From Pseudomonas piscis (GTDB lineage Bacteria; Pseudomonadota; Gammaproteobacteria; Pseudomonadales; Pseudomonadaceae), in assembly GCF_009380155.1 (NCBI RefSeq), contig NZ_WHUV01000002.1, forward strand, positions 248,001 to 312,000: a DNA stretch of 64,000 bases, in the 5' to 3' direction. The notes beneath the pieces are model-generated. The model searched no databases. It was given only the letters and a program-made list of their open reading frames with translations, and was not told the DNA's origin. This document shows positions 9,510-18,149 of this stretch, piece after piece (positions within the stretch are counted from its first letter, which is position 1; the number at the start of each line of letters is the position of its first letter). The translations under genes and the position numbers were made by a program.

Positions 9510-9854
9510 ATGTCCAGAATCAGTATCGCCTTGATGGCCCCCAGCACCGACCTGGCGCTGGTGAAATTTCTCCACCAGCGCCTGGGCATGTCGTTGCGCA
9601 TCGCCCGCGAGCACTTGGGGCAGGGGCCCCAGGGAGTGTTCTACAGCGCCTGGCTGTTCCATAACGACCATGTGCAACGGGAACAGGAAGTGCGCGACAT
9701 CCTGGCGTTCTTCGGCGCCGCCCAGTTGCCCTTGCGGGTGCTGGAGTGCATCTCGGACCCTAGCCAGGCCGGCCCCGTTGGCCTGGACGACGAGCAGATC
9801 GATGAGCAACTGCTACTCAACCTGCTGGAGGCCTGCGATGGCTGTTATGAATGA
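9510..9854 (+). CDS. Small hypothetical protein
   Basis: A 114-residue acidic protein (start MSRISIALMAPSTDLALVKFL; end LLEACDGCYE). The order of predicted helices and strands recalls a ribosomal L7/L12 C-terminal-like fold, a guess I cannot support further. It is separated by 36 bp from the preceding small gene and probably closes the four-gene group. A CxxC-like end (CDGC) is absent because the two Cys are two residues apart only (C-D-G-C); metal binding is possible but unproven. Confidence 0.6.
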   Translation: MSRISIALMAPSTDLALVKFLHQRLGMSLRIAREHLGQGPQGVFYSAWLFHNDHVQREQEVRDILAFFGAAQLPLRVLECISDPSQAGPVGLDDEQIDEQLLLNLLEACDGCYE

Positions 9855-10184
9855 TTGCGCTCGCCTGCGACTTGCGGTCTCTGTGTTGCGCGGCATGAAT
9901 GATTAAGTTGATTGCCAGCTAATTATAAGTTGGCTATTCGCTTCTGCTTAAGTTGCGATTTTTACGAATTTTCATATTCGAGATTTCAGCATTGCGTCGA
10001 ACTATCAGTGTCGGTGCTTTGATTTTATTTATTTTTTCTTGGATGTTTTCTGGTTAATGGCTATTTGATGTTTGCTGACTATATTCAGGCTGTGGTCAAC
10101 GGTGCGTGCAGTTGCTGCACGTCATCCAAGAATAAAAAATGCAACTGTCAGCAGCCGGGTCAAACATGACCCAGGGAGTCAGTC
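9855..10184. other. AT-rich intergenic region with two hairpins
   Basis: About 330 bp with no credible gene and a base composition well below the flanks. At 10105-10121 CGTGCAG-TTG-CTGCACG forms a 7-bp hairpin. At 10157-10172 GGGTCA-AACA-TGACCC forms another, directly before the GGGAG ribosome-binding site of the next gene, where it could affect translation. Confidence 0.5.
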
Positions 10185-11792
10185 ATGGCGAGTCTGAAGT
10201 GGGCGGGTATCTGGATCCTGGGTATCAGTATCGCCGGTTGTTCCGGGCCCGGTACGGTTATGGAGCCCTATGAATCGGCGTTGGACGTCGAGAGCACCAA
10301 TGCGCAAGGTTTTCATTCCAGCCTGTACTTTCCCTCCGGCACGGCCCTGCATTACCCGGGCTACGTAGTGGCCCTGGAAAAGAGCCCACAAGCGACGGTG
10401 GGTGGGCCCAAGCCCTATCCCCAGGTCAGTTTCGTCAAGAGTGGCCGGTACATCCAGGCCGAACAACCCAGCCGCTGGGGAACGTCCAGCCAGATCGAGC
10501 GCTTCCAGAACAGCGATCCCAAGGCGATGTTCGTGTCGCACATCATCAAGAACTCGGTAGCCAGGGACGATCGTGGCGGTAATGTTCCTTACTTTTCGAA
10601 AAGTCACTGCTTTGTATATAACGCTTATGCCGCCAAACCCATATCCTTGACGCGAAAAGACTACGACCTGGCCAAGGTCAGCGATTGGCACGCCTGCGAA
10701 ATATCGACCAACCTCGATAAGGTAGATGCCAAGAAGTATCAACTTTATGATTATGGAAAGTACGCGCTGGTGTCATTGCAAGACAACTTGACCAAGGACC
10801 TGAAACAGGGCAGCTACACCCATATCCTGGTAATAGTGATGGGTTGGAACACCGCGCAACAGGAAGCCATTCGCAACTTCAACGACCTGACCGGCAACTT
10901 GATGGCGGCTTCGCTCGAAGCGGCCAGCGGCCAGCAGGAAAGTCCCATCGACCGCACCAAGGCGATCCAGCCACTGGCCAAGGACCGTCCTGCTGGCAGC
11001 TTCCGGCCCCTGGTGATCGGAGTGACCTGGCCTTCCTACTGGTCCAACTCGTTCGGCAACGTGTTCAGTTATTCCAACAAGGCCAACGATGCCGACGAAA
11101 TCGGTTTGTCTTGGTTGAACAAGCTGCTCAACGAAACCATCCCGCTCAGTCTCCAAGCTTCCGGCAGCCACGCCCGGGTGGTGGCCCTCGGGCACAGCTT
11201 CGGTGCTCGCGCCATGACCCGGGCGGTGTTCAGTTCGCCGGCACTGGTGCCCTTGCAGGGTGGTTTTCCCGACCAGCCCATGGTGAGCAGCCCGGTGGAC
11301 TTGGCGGTCGGTCTGCAGGGAGCCATGAGCATCAACCGGTTTGCGGCGCAGCTAGGCAGTGAAGGCGCCCCTTACCGTGACTTCGCACGGCTGGACAAGA
11401 CCAAGATCGTCTTGACCGCCGCCACCGAAGACTCGGCCACCGGCGCGCCCTTCGTGGTCTGGACCGACCCGGCCGGTTCCATCGGCTCCTACCGCAAGGC
11501 TTGCGCTGCGCCGGGCTCGCTGTATCAGCCGATATTCGATTGCATGACCGCCTCCGATACTTCCGCCACTCCCGGTGGCCGGTTCGAGGCCTGCAAGTAT
11601 GGCCAGGCGGGATGTGTCGACCCGTTCGACGGCGCCGGCCAGGGGCACAAGGTGGCCTATATCGATGCGTCGAACGGCATCACCCAGTTCAACTCGCCCG
11701 GATCGGGTGGCGGTGCCCACAGCGATATCTACCGCCTGCCCATGGGGCGCCTGTTGTGGAAGCTGGTGGAGCAGTACGCGCCTGCTCGGTGA
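10185..11792 (+). CDS. Lipoprotein-type alpha/beta hydrolase
   Basis: A 535-residue protein with signal sequence and lipobox (SIAGCSGPG), so probably lipid-anchored. A long N-terminal region of unknown fold is followed by an alpha/beta hydrolase core: strand THILVIVMGWN, then the nucleophile elbow GHSFGARAM (Ser near residue 338). A candidate late His is in SGGGAHSDIYRLP near the C-terminus. The family is similar to serine-hydrolase domain proteins of the lipase/esterase type; the substrate is unknown. The 5' third has a more AT-rich codon use than the neighbours, hinting at horizontal gain. The convergent gene at 11829 is also unlike its surroundings. Confidence 0.78.
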   Translation: MASLKWAGIWILGISIAGCSGPGTVMEPYESALDVESTNAQGFHSSLYFPSGTALHYPGYVVALEKSPQATVGGPKPYPQVSFVKSGRYIQAEQPSRWGTSSQIERFQNSDPKAMFVSHIIKNSVARDDRGGNVPYFSKSHCFVYNAYAAKPISLTRKDYDLAKVSDWHACEISTNLDKVDAKKYQLYDYGKYALVSLQDNLTKDLKQGSYTHILVIVMGWNTAQQEAIRNFNDLTGNLMAASLEAASGQQESPIDRTKAIQPLAKDRPAGSFRPLVIGVTWPSYWSNSFGNVFSYSNKANDADEIGLSWLNKLLNETIPLSLQASGSHARVVALGHSFGARAMTRAVFSSPALVPLQGGFPDQPMVSSPVDLAVGLQGAMSINRFAAQLGSEGAPYRDFARLDKTKIVLTAATEDSATGAPFVVWTDPAGSIGSYRKACAAPGSLYQPIFDCMTASDTSATPGGRFEACKYGQAGCVDPFDGAGQGHKVAYIDASNGITQFNSPGSGGGAHSDIYRLPMGRLLWKLVEQYAPAR

Positions 11793-11828
11793 GGTGGCAG
11801 CAACGAGGCGCTGGGGGAGGGCGAGTGT

Positions 11829-12524
11829 TCAGACCTTCAGCGCCTTGAGCAGCGTTGCGAAGGCTGTCGCGCTCAGATGGGCCTCGTTCTTCCAGGTCGT
11901 CATGATGGTGCTCAGGGTGAGGTCGTCGATGGCGGGCAATGGGTACCACTGGCCCTCCAGGTACAGCTGGATGTCTTGCCGGGGAATGTGCAGGTTGTTG
12001 GCATTGCAGATGATGTATCGACTCCCCTGATTGTCCTGGGTCTGGTCGAGATGGTTCTGCCGGGCAACTAGTGCGGGGGTGGTCCTCCTGTAGCGGGCCA
12101 GCAAGCATAACGTCATCCAGCCGCCTTGAATGGGTAGTAGGCCAGTGCTGGAGAAGGTGAACTCTTTATGCAGAGCATTGATTTTGGCCTGCCCGTCGTT
12201 GAACGAGGCGTAGTAATAGAAGGCATGCACCAGGGCGCCGCCTGCGGCGGCCTGTAGAAGAGGCGGATTCTTCCTCAAGTCTTGGGTGATCTCGCCATCT
12301 TTGTTACGACAGGTCACGCGAAACTCGGTGGTAAAAAAATCTCCCCACCCATTGGCGGCCTCGGTCCTGTAGTAGAAGTCGCCCGCTGGATCCTGAGCGC
12401 AGGTCTGCATGGTTGCCAGCAAATCCGTGAGCGTCGGTGGGGCGGGCTCGGGTATTGCTGCTGGCAGTGAGAGGGACGTTGCCGAGGCATCACGGCCAAA
12501 CAGACGCTTGATCCATTCGATCAT
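11829..12524 (-). CDS. Hypothetical protein
   Basis: A 231-residue protein starting MIEWIKRLFGRDAS with no signal peptide. It has an aromatic central segment (GALVHAFYYYASFND) and is followed by mixed alpha/beta sequence. I do not recognise the family. AAGGA lies 10-14 bp before the ATG at 12524; an upstream in-frame ATG near 12584 lies nearer to the next gene and is less likely. It is convergent with the lipoprotein hydrolase 36 bp away. Such paired accessory genes can be effector-immunity or enzyme-inhibitor pairs, but they are on opposite strands and nothing more supports that. Confidence 0.65.
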   Translation of the reverse strand: MIEWIKRLFGRDASATSLSLPAAIPEPAPPTLTDLLATMQTCAQDPAGDFYYRTEAANGWGDFFTTEFRVTCRNKDGEITQDLRKNPPLLQAAAGGALVHAFYYYASFNDGQAKINALHKEFTFSSTGLLPIQGGWMTLCLLARYRRTTPALVARQNHLDQTQDNQGSRYIICNANNLHIPRQDIQLYLEGQWYPLPAIDDLTLSTIMTTWKNEAHLSATAFATLLKALKV

Positions 12525-12600
12525 CGGGCATTCATCCTTGAAGAGCCGGGCTCGCCAGAGGAGCCCGGTGGGTGTACAGGCCATAGAGGCGGCGGTGGGA

Positions 12601-13155
12601 TTAGCGCTGGCTCGACCAGTACTGGTGCAACTGGCGGGCGGCCGGCTCGATGCTCGCCACCTGCTGCTGGTGCCGGGCGATATCCAGGTCCGCGGGCAGC
12701 TCGAAGTTGTCCTGCTCGGCGCAGTCGATGATGGTCTGCAGCAAGGCGGTCTGCGGCGCCGGCATCTGCGGCCAGTTGCCCACCGCGACCCCGCGCAGGT
12801 AGCCGAAGCACCATTCCTCGGCCAGCAACAACGATTGGCCCTGGTGCTCGGTGGCTTCCAGGCGTGCCTTGAAGCCTGCGGCGTCGCTGTCCAGTTGCAC
12901 CGCCAGGCTGTTGATGTGGCGCGCGCACAGGTCGATGAACTGCCGGCATTCCTGCGGGGTTTCCCAGGCCGGGTTCTCGCCGCCCCAGATCGCCGGGAAC
13001 CATTCGGCGATATCGACTTGGGCCGGGCCCGACACCAGGGCGGTGAAGTAGCCGTCCAGCTCGCAGGGGTTGAGTACCGAATGGTCGTCGCCGTACTTGA
13101 GCAGGGTGTCTTCGAGCGTCTCGAAGTCGGCGGCGTTCAGGGGAGTGTTCTGCAT
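12601..13155 (-). CDS. UPF0149 (YgfB/YecA) family protein
   Basis: A 184-residue protein of the UPF0149 family: conserved N-terminal helices with LNPCELDGYFTALVSGP and IWGGENPAW, then EEWCFGYLRGVAVGNW. The C-terminal SEC-C zinc motif of YecA is missing, as in the shorter subfamily. The role of the family is poorly known. The ATG at 13155 has GGAA 8 bp upstream; the ATG at 13164 would touch it. It is followed on the same strand by the hypothetical gene at 11829-12524. Confidence 0.8.
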   Translation of the reverse strand: MQNTPLNAADFETLEDTLLKYGDDHSVLNPCELDGYFTALVSGPAQVDIAEWFPAIWGGENPAWETPQECRQFIDLCARHINSLAVQLDSDAAGFKARLEATEHQGQSLLLAEEWCFGYLRGVAVGNWPQMPAPQTALLQTIIDCAEQDNFELPADLDIARHQQQVASIEPAARQLHQYWSSQR

Positions 13156-13225
13156 GATGGGCATTCCAGGGAAAAACAGCGGCGATTCTCAAGCCTTGGC
13201 GTTGTGGCTGCAAGCACCGGGCGTT

Positions 13226-13627
13226 TCAGGCGTCGCGCAGCAGGTCCTGGGAGTCGAGCAGGCGGTAGGCGATTTCCGGACGGATCTCCATGGCCCGGCG
13301 AATTGCGGCGGGTATGTTCTGCCGGGTCTTGCGGCACAGTCCGGGATGCTCGACCAGGACGATGGCGATGCCGCGCATGCTGCGTACTTCATTGTCGCTG
13401 GGGGTGATTTCCAGGCGGATTCCCAGTTGCTGGTACATCCGGCGTTGCATGTGCTCCAGGTCGGCCAGGTCCTTGAGATTCTCCAGGCGCTGCACCAGGC
13501 GTTTTTCTTCCTGGCGCGTGAGATTGAGGATGCGCAGGTCGGCTCCGGGAGTGCCCAGCAACTGCTCGCGTTGGCAGACGCAGGCACCGGGCGGGCAGGG
13601 TTGGCGGATCGCGGGGCTTGGATTCAT
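13226..13627 (-). CDS. Conserved-looking hypothetical protein with N-terminal Cys cluster
   Basis: A 133-residue soluble protein with three Cys near the N-terminus (PCPPGACVCQREQLL), followed by a coiled-coil-like helical stretch (LTRQEEKRLVQRLENLKDL) and a compact C-terminal half. The Cys cluster could bind metal or form a disulfide; no family is recognised. It is 70 bp upstream of the UPF0149 gene on the same strand and may be co-transcribed. Confidence 0.62.
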   Translation of the reverse strand: MNPSPAIRQPCPPGACVCQREQLLGTPGADLRILNLTRQEEKRLVQRLENLKDLADLEHMQRRMYQQLGIRLEITPSDNEVRSMRGIAIVLVEHPGLCRKTRQNIPAAIRRAMEIRPEIAYRLLDSQDLLRDA

Positions 13628-13721
13628 GGGGATCCATCATAGCGGCGGCGTTCCGGCTTTCGCAGCTAAATCTGCACCGGGCCGGCAACGGCTCGGCAGT
13701 CTTGGAAAAGGGGGGAGGGAA

Positions 13722-13751
13722 CCCTCGCACCGCAGGGCTGCGGTGAGAGGG
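13722..13751. repeat. Strong inverted repeat in a 373-bp gap
   Basis: Arms CCCTCGCACCGCAG and CTGCGGTGAGAGGG around GG give a 14-bp stem with one mismatch. It lies between divergent genes, is followed on the reverse strand by a pyrimidine-rich stretch, and looks like a Pseudomonas REP-type palindrome. The rest of the gap 13628-14000 shows no gene. Confidence 0.6.
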
Positions 13752-14000
13752 AGGTGGAACACAAGGAAGGGGTGTGGGCAGGACTATAGCGACGCCGAAA
13801 ACGGCTCGTCATTAGTACAGATGGACTAGTTCGCGGACCGGTTCTGCCGATATGCCCAGTGCCAGGGCCGCTGTGCCCCGGGAAACCCCGACAGTCTTTC
13901 CGGCCTCGCCACGCTGGCGGGCCGGGCTTGATCGGGATCAAGGTCGCGGCGCATGGGACGTTTTAACGTGAAGCTCCTTTCCCCGGCACCGGGAGTTCCC

Positions 14001-14219
14001 ATGGCCAAGCCCTTTCCCCTTTCCCCCAAGCATCCCGAGCGCATCTGCTGGGGCTGCGACCGTTACTGCGCCGCCAATGCCTTGTCTTGTGGCAACGGCT
14101 CGGATCGCACCATGCATCCTTCCGAAATGCTCGGTGAAGACTGGTACCTGCATGGCGACTGGGGTTTCGACATCCCGGCCAGCGCCGAGCCAGCCCCGCC
14201 GGAGCGCGATACCCACTGA
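14001..14219 (+). CDS. DUF3079 family protein
   Basis: A 72-residue protein matching the DUF3079 pattern: KPFPLSPKHPERICWGCDRYC then LSCGNGSDRTMHP and EMLGEDWY. The Cys spacing (CWGC...C...C) suggests a small metal site. GGGAG lies 5 bp before the ATG at 14001, so I prefer it to an in-frame ATG at 13953. Function unknown. It is a single gene between two gaps. Confidence 0.83.
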   Translation: MAKPFPLSPKHPERICWGCDRYCAANALSCGNGSDRTMHPSEMLGEDWYLHGDWGFDIPASAEPAPPERDTH

Positions 14220-14255
14220 ACCGGGAAGGGCCGGAGACGGCGGGTCGAATATTTT

Positions 14256-14293
14256 TACCCGGGTATATTGATCGGGATTTTATTACCCGGGTA
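14256..14293. promoter_or_regulatory. Two copies of TACCCGGGTA, putative tandem operator
   Basis: The palindrome TACCCGGGTA occurs at 14256-14265 and again at 14284-14293, 28 bp apart centre to centre, so about 2.7 helical turns. The second ends 32 bp before the DUF2239 gene. The AT-rich spacer could hold promoter elements. This looks like a two-site repressor operator for the downstream two-gene operon. Confidence 0.6.
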
Positions 14294-14325
14294 TTATTTG
14301 GCTTCATCTTCATGAGACCGTTGCC

Positions 14326-14970
14326 ATGTCCGACATCCTCACCAAACCTGTCACCGCCTTCCAGGCCCAGCGCTTGCTGGCCCGTGGCCCGTTGCTGGAA
14401 GTGGCCCTGGCGGTGCGCGATGCGTCCCGGGATCCGGCTTGCGCCAGCCTGCTGGTATTCGACGATGCTACGGGGCGGGTCATCGACCTCGACCTGCGGG
14501 GCAGCGAGGCCGAAGTGACGCAACGCCTGGCGCAGGCCCCTGCACCGGGTCGCGGGCGTTACCGGTCGGCCGCGGCTGCCGAGACCGAGGTGGAGGTTGC
14601 GGCCGATTCGCCCCGTGGCCGTGGGCGGCCCAAGCTGGGGGTGATCGCCCGCGAGGTGACCTTGCTGCCACGCCAGTGGGACTGGCTGGCCAGCCAGCCC
14701 GGTGGTGCCTCGGCGGTGCTGCGGCGGCTGGTGGACGAGGCCCGGCGCAATCCCGATGCGGCGCAGCAACGACGCATGGCGCAAGAGGCTGCCTATCAGT
14801 TCATGCTGGCGCTGGCCGGGGATTTGCCCGGCTACGAAGAAGCCACCCGCGCCTTGTTCGCCGGTGATCTCGAGGGCCTGGGCCAGCGACTGCAAGGTTG
14901 GCCCGAAGACATCCGCGAACATGCCCTGCGCCTGGCCACTGGGGCCCAGTTCGTCGGGGCAGGGCAGTGA
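14326..14970 (+). CDS. DUF2239 family protein
   Basis: A 214-residue protein with the DUF2239 signature RGRGRPKLGVIAREVTLLPR followed by WDWLASQPGGASAVLRRLVDEAR. The N-terminal half holds VFDDATGRVIDLDLRG. Function is unknown; the basic GRGRPK stretch resembles an AT-hook and may bind nucleic acid (inference). Its stop overlaps the start of the hydrolase gene (TGATG), so these are co-translated. Two TACCCGGGTA palindromes precede it and probably control both genes. Confidence 0.85.
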   Translation: MSDILTKPVTAFQAQRLLARGPLLEVALAVRDASRDPACASLLVFDDATGRVIDLDLRGSEAEVTQRLAQAPAPGRGRYRSAAAAETEVEVAADSPRGRGRPKLGVIAREVTLLPRQWDWLASQPGGASAVLRRLVDEARRNPDAAQQRRMAQEAAYQFMLALAGDLPGYEEATRALFAGDLEGLGQRLQGWPEDIREHALRLATGAQFVGAGQ

Positions 14971-15869
14971 TGGCCCGGCCAGGCGCCGGCCTGCAGCGCG
15001 CATCGGTCAATGGCATCGAACTGGCCTGGGACAGTCATGGCGACGAGACCGCCGAAGCGATCCTGCTGATCGCCGGCCTGGGCACCCAGATGGTGCGCTG
15101 GACCTCGGACTTTTGCCGGGCCTTGGCTGCCCGTGGGTTCCGGGTGATTCGCTTCGACAATCGCGATGTTGGCGCTTCGACGCATCTGGTCGAGGCCGAT
15201 GTGCCGGATCTTGCGGCACTGCTGGCCGGTCGGCCGCCGGCGCTGCCCTACAGCCTGCAAGACATGGCCGCCGATGCCCTGGGGCTGCTGGATCACCTGG
15301 GCATCGAGCGAGCCCATGTGGTGGGGCGTTCCATGGGCGGGGTGATCGCCCAGGTGCTGGCCTGCGAGTATCCGCAGCGGGTGCGTTCGTTGACTTCGAT
15401 CATGGCCAGCAGCGGCAACCCGGCCTTGCCGCCGCCCGCGCCGCAGGTCATGGCTTTGCTGACGGCACCGGCGGCAGACCCGGCGCTCGACCTGGAGGGC
15501 CATGTTGCCCAGCGCCTGGCCCTGGCCCGCTGCATCGCCGGCAGTGTCCGGGCATTCGACGAAGCGGCCCAGCGCGAGCTGGTGCTGGAGGAACTGCGCC
15601 GAGGCTGGAACCCCGCAGGTTTCATGCGCCAGCTGGCGGCCCTGGCCTGTGCCGGGGATCGCCGGGCTCGGCTGGCCAGCATCCAGGCGCCGACCCTGGT
15701 GGTCCATGGCAGCGACGACCCGCTGGTGCCCGCGGCCTGTGGCGAGGACACCGCGCGTTCGATCCCCGGTGCCGAGTGGTTGCTGATTCCCGGCATGGGC
15801 CATGACCTGCTACCGGCCTGCCAACCCCAGGTGCTGGCGGCCATCGAGCGTACGGCGCGCCAGCGCTAG
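14970..15869 (+). CDS. Alpha/beta hydrolase
   Basis: A 299-residue soluble alpha/beta hydrolase. Oxyanion-hole region LLIAGLGTQMVRW, conserved RVIRFDNRDVGAS, nucleophile GRSMGG (Ser near residue 118), acid in VHGSDDPLVP and base in IPGMGHDLL form a full triad. The family contains esterases and hydrolases of aclacinomycin-methylesterase (RdmC) type; the substrate is unknown. It starts at the ATG that overlaps the DUF2239 stop by one base, and in-frame Met residues upstream would lie inside that gene. Confidence 0.85.
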   Translation: MARPGAGLQRASVNGIELAWDSHGDETAEAILLIAGLGTQMVRWTSDFCRALAARGFRVIRFDNRDVGASTHLVEADVPDLAALLAGRPPALPYSLQDMAADALGLLDHLGIERAHVVGRSMGGVIAQVLACEYPQRVRSLTSIMASSGNPALPPPAPQVMALLTAPAADPALDLEGHVAQRLALARCIAGSVRAFDEAAQRELVLEELRRGWNPAGFMRQLAALACAGDRRARLASIQAPTLVVHGSDDPLVPAACGEDTARSIPGAEWLLIPGMGHDLLPACQPQVLAAIERTARQR

Positions 15870-15982
15870 GAATGGCAGGTTGTGTGGCGCCCTGGCGCTC
15901 TGGTCCAAGCGTGCCATGTGCACGAGGATGAACATGGCCCGAGGTTGCCCCCGGACCATGGCCCTGCCTGGGGCGAGGGCAG

Positions 15983-16564
15983 TCATCTGATATTGATATA
16001 GGGGTCCCAGTCGCAGTAGCCCACGACGTTGTTGTCCTTGTCGACGATCATGAAGGCCCAGGTGTAGGTAATGCTGCCCTGGCGTATGGCGTCACCCTCC
16101 CAGTAGAAGTTCCTGACCGTCTGGGCGATGGGCTGCCCGGATGGATTTTTCTGGTTGATGATGGGCAGGGGAGTCTGGTCCAGCACCTGGGGCGCGACGT
16201 TCTGCACATAGGCCGGGTTCTGATTGGTTACCTGGGGATTGGATTGCGTGTACTTGTACAGCAGCACCGCATGTTCAAGCCCCTTGGACAGGCTGGTGGT
16301 GCGCCAGCGGATGTGGTCGCCCTCGCGGACGTTGACCACCAGTTCGTCGGTACCCTCGGAGGTCTGGTTGGTCATGTTGCGCCGGGCCACCATGTAGATG
16401 GCCTGGCTGGAGAGTCGTCCCGATTGGTTGGTGTAGTTGTAGAGGTGGGTCGGTTGCGTGGGGTCGGTCTTCTGGATATGGAACACCCCTGTGTCGAATT
16501 TCTGGCCTTCGCTGTTGAGTATGGTGTCCACATCGATGGTGACCATGATGTCTACGTCGCTCAT
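15983..16564 (-). CDS. AidA/PixA inclusion body family protein
   Basis: A 193-residue protein of the AidA/PixA inclusion-body family: MSDVDIMVTIDVDTIL at the start, then VRNFYWEGDAIRQ, and the terminal WAFMIVDKDNNVVGYCDWDP. PixA forms methionine-rich crystalline inclusions in Xenorhabdus and AidA is a quorum-controlled protein in Ralstonia and Burkholderia; the role here is unknown. The ATG at 16564 has GGGAG about 8 bp upstream; an in-frame ATG at 16612 has weaker support. It is alone, convergent with the hydrolase gene. Confidence 0.85.
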   Translation of the reverse strand: MSDVDIMVTIDVDTILNSEGQKFDTGVFHIQKTDPTQPTHLYNYTNQSGRLSSQAIYMVARRNMTNQTSEGTDELVVNVREGDHIRWRTTSLSKGLEHAVLLYKYTQSNPQVTNQNPAYVQNVAPQVLDQTPLPIINQKNPSGQPIAQTVRNFYWEGDAIRQGSITYTWAFMIVDKDNNVVGYCDWDPYINIR

Positions 16565-16796
16565 TTCCAGCTCCCTGCTATCAGGTTGCGCGCCCGGGTT
16601 GTCCAGGCGCATGGGGAATCACCTTTCCGGGATGCGACCACCGAGCATCGGGTCTCTGGCCCGGTATGCCGACAGCGGGCTGGATGCACTTCCATGAAGT
16701 CGCGAGTGGAATCTAGATCGCCAGTACCCAGAGTCAAATCAGCGGGCGGGAAAAACGACGACGCTGGACGAGCGGTAGCTTTTAGAAAAAATCCTT

Positions 16797-16830
16797 AATA
16801 TTCCTATTGAGGGGAGCAATGGGTAATATT
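16797..16830. promoter_or_regulatory. Interrupted inverted repeat before the excisionase-like regulator
   Basis: AATATTCCTATTG and CAATGGGTAATATT are inverted copies (AATATT and ATTG parts pair) separated by 8 bp. They end 28 bp before the start of the HTH gene at 16858, where an autoregulatory operator would be expected. Confidence 0.45.
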
Positions 16831-16857
16831 TGGCGTCCCTCTCCGGAATCATGAACC

Positions 16858-17277
16858 ATGTACAAAGCCTTCTATTCGGTCAATGAAGCCGCCGCGCGCC
16901 TGCAACTGCACCCCAAGACCGTGTTGCGTTTCATCCGCGAAGGGCGCCTGCCGGCGACCCGGGTCGGGCGCGCCTACCGTATCGCCCATGCGCGCCTGCA
17001 GGTTCTGGCCGGCGAATCGGAGCAGACACCGGCTCGGGCCGGGCAGGCCAAGGTCACCAGCGTGGTGGACATTGCCGGTGCCAGCATCGAGTTGCAGCAG
17101 TACCTGGCGCGTGGTCTGCAAGCAGCCCTGGCGGCTCAGGGGCAGGATGTGGTGCACCTGCAGACCCTGCTCGATCCCACGCAGGACCAGCTCAAGGTGG
17201 TGCTGGTGGCTCCCCCGGGCACCGCCGCCGCGCTGCTTGGCCTACTGGACCGACTACTGCAGAACTTCGCGCCGTGA
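16858..17277 (+). CDS. Excisionase/MerR-type helix-turn-helix protein
   Basis: A 139-residue protein. The N-terminal 45 residues are an excisionase-like winged HTH (YSVNEAAARLQLHPKTVLRFIREGRLPATRVGRAYRI). The rest is a small alpha/beta domain (VTSVVDIAGASIELQQYL, then LKVVLVAPPG) that may sense a ligand. No integrase is nearby, so it is more likely a regulator than a recombination factor. Its stop overlaps the GTG start of the hydrolase gene (GTGA), tying the two together, and the DUF4180 gene follows. Confidence 0.78.
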   Translation: MYKAFYSVNEAAARLQLHPKTVLRFIREGRLPATRVGRAYRIAHARLQVLAGESEQTPARAGQAKVTSVVDIAGASIELQQYLARGLQAALAAQGQDVVHLQTLLDPTQDQLKVVLVAPPGTAAALLGLLDRLLQNFAP

Positions 17278-18149
17278 GCGGGGTGTACAAGTCGCCAGCA
17301 GGCGCCGCTGCGATCCTGGCGCAGTACCGAGAGACCCTTGGGCTGTGGCCGGTGGCTCATTCCCAGGGTTGGATCGACACCGACCTTGGCGACACCTTCG
17401 TCATCCGCTCTGGCCCCGAAGACGCGCCGCCCGTGCTGCTGTTGCACGGTTCGCAGAGCAACAGCGCCAGCTGGATGCGCCAGGTCGAGTGTTGGGCGCG
17501 GGATTTTCGCCTCTACGCCGTGGACCTGCCGGGGGAAGCCGGTCTGAGCGCTGCTGTTCGCCCAGCCTTGGACAGCGACGCCCACGCCCGTTGGCTGGAG
17601 CAGGTGCTGGATGGATTGGGGCTGGCGCGGGCAAGCCTGGTCGGTGTGTCCCTGGGGGGCTGGGTGGCCCTGGATTTTGCCCTGCGCCGACCAGGGCGGG
17701 TCGCGGCCCTGGCTTTGCTCGGGCCTTCCGGAATCGGCCGGCAGAAAGCCTTTTTGTTGCGGGCCGCGCCCTGGCTGTTGCTAGGACGCTGGGGCCGGCG
17801 TCGGGTGCGGGATATGGTGTTGGGCCCGTTGCCCCGCCAGTTGCCGCCGGCGGAGCAGGCCCTGGTGCGGCTGATCGAGGTGATCGACCGGCATTTTCTG
17901 CCGCGCCTGGCGCGCATTCCACGTTTCAGCGATGCCCAGTTGCAAGGCCTGGCGATACCGTTGCTGGTGATACTCGGCGGGCGCGATGTGTTGCTGGACA
18001 GCCTCGACAGCCAGCGCCGCCTGCAACGTTGCGTGCCACGGGCGCAGGTCCGCCTGCTGGTCGACAAGCCGCACTATGTGGGCGACCAGAGCCTGCCAGT
18101 GCTGGCCTTTCTAAACGCCGCGCTGGAGGACTCCAATGGAGCGCTTTGA
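17274..18149 (+). CDS. Alpha/beta hydrolase
   Basis: A 291-residue alpha/beta hydrolase of the prolyl-aminopeptidase/esterase-like type. It has LLLHGSQSNSASWMRQVE near the N-terminus, the elbow VGVSLGGWVALD (Ser near residue 125), an Asp in ILGGRDVLLD and a late His in VDKPHYVG, which completes the triad. It starts with GTG overlapping the regulator stop and itself overlaps the DUF4180 gene by 14 bp. Three overlapping genes in a row argue for a single function, perhaps inactivation of a small molecule sensed by the regulator (inference). Confidence 0.83.
   Translation: MSGVYKSPAGAAAILAQYRETLGLWPVAHSQGWIDTDLGDTFVIRSGPEDAPPVLLLHGSQSNSASWMRQVECWARDFRLYAVDLPGEAGLSAAVRPALDSDAHARWLEQVLDGLGLARASLVGVSLGGWVALDFALRRPGRVAALALLGPSGIGRQKAFLLRAAPWLLLGRWGRRRVRDMVLGPLPRQLPPAEQALVRLIEVIDRHFLPRLARIPRFSDAQLQGLAIPLLVILGGRDVLLDSLDSQRRLQRCVPRAQVRLLVDKPHYVGDQSLPVLAFLNAALEDSNGAL

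Noticed and set aside
16858..17277. Phage or plasmid excisionase
   Set aside because: The HTH is excisionase-like, but the protein is twice the usual length, no integrase is near, and it is coupled to a hydrolase gene.
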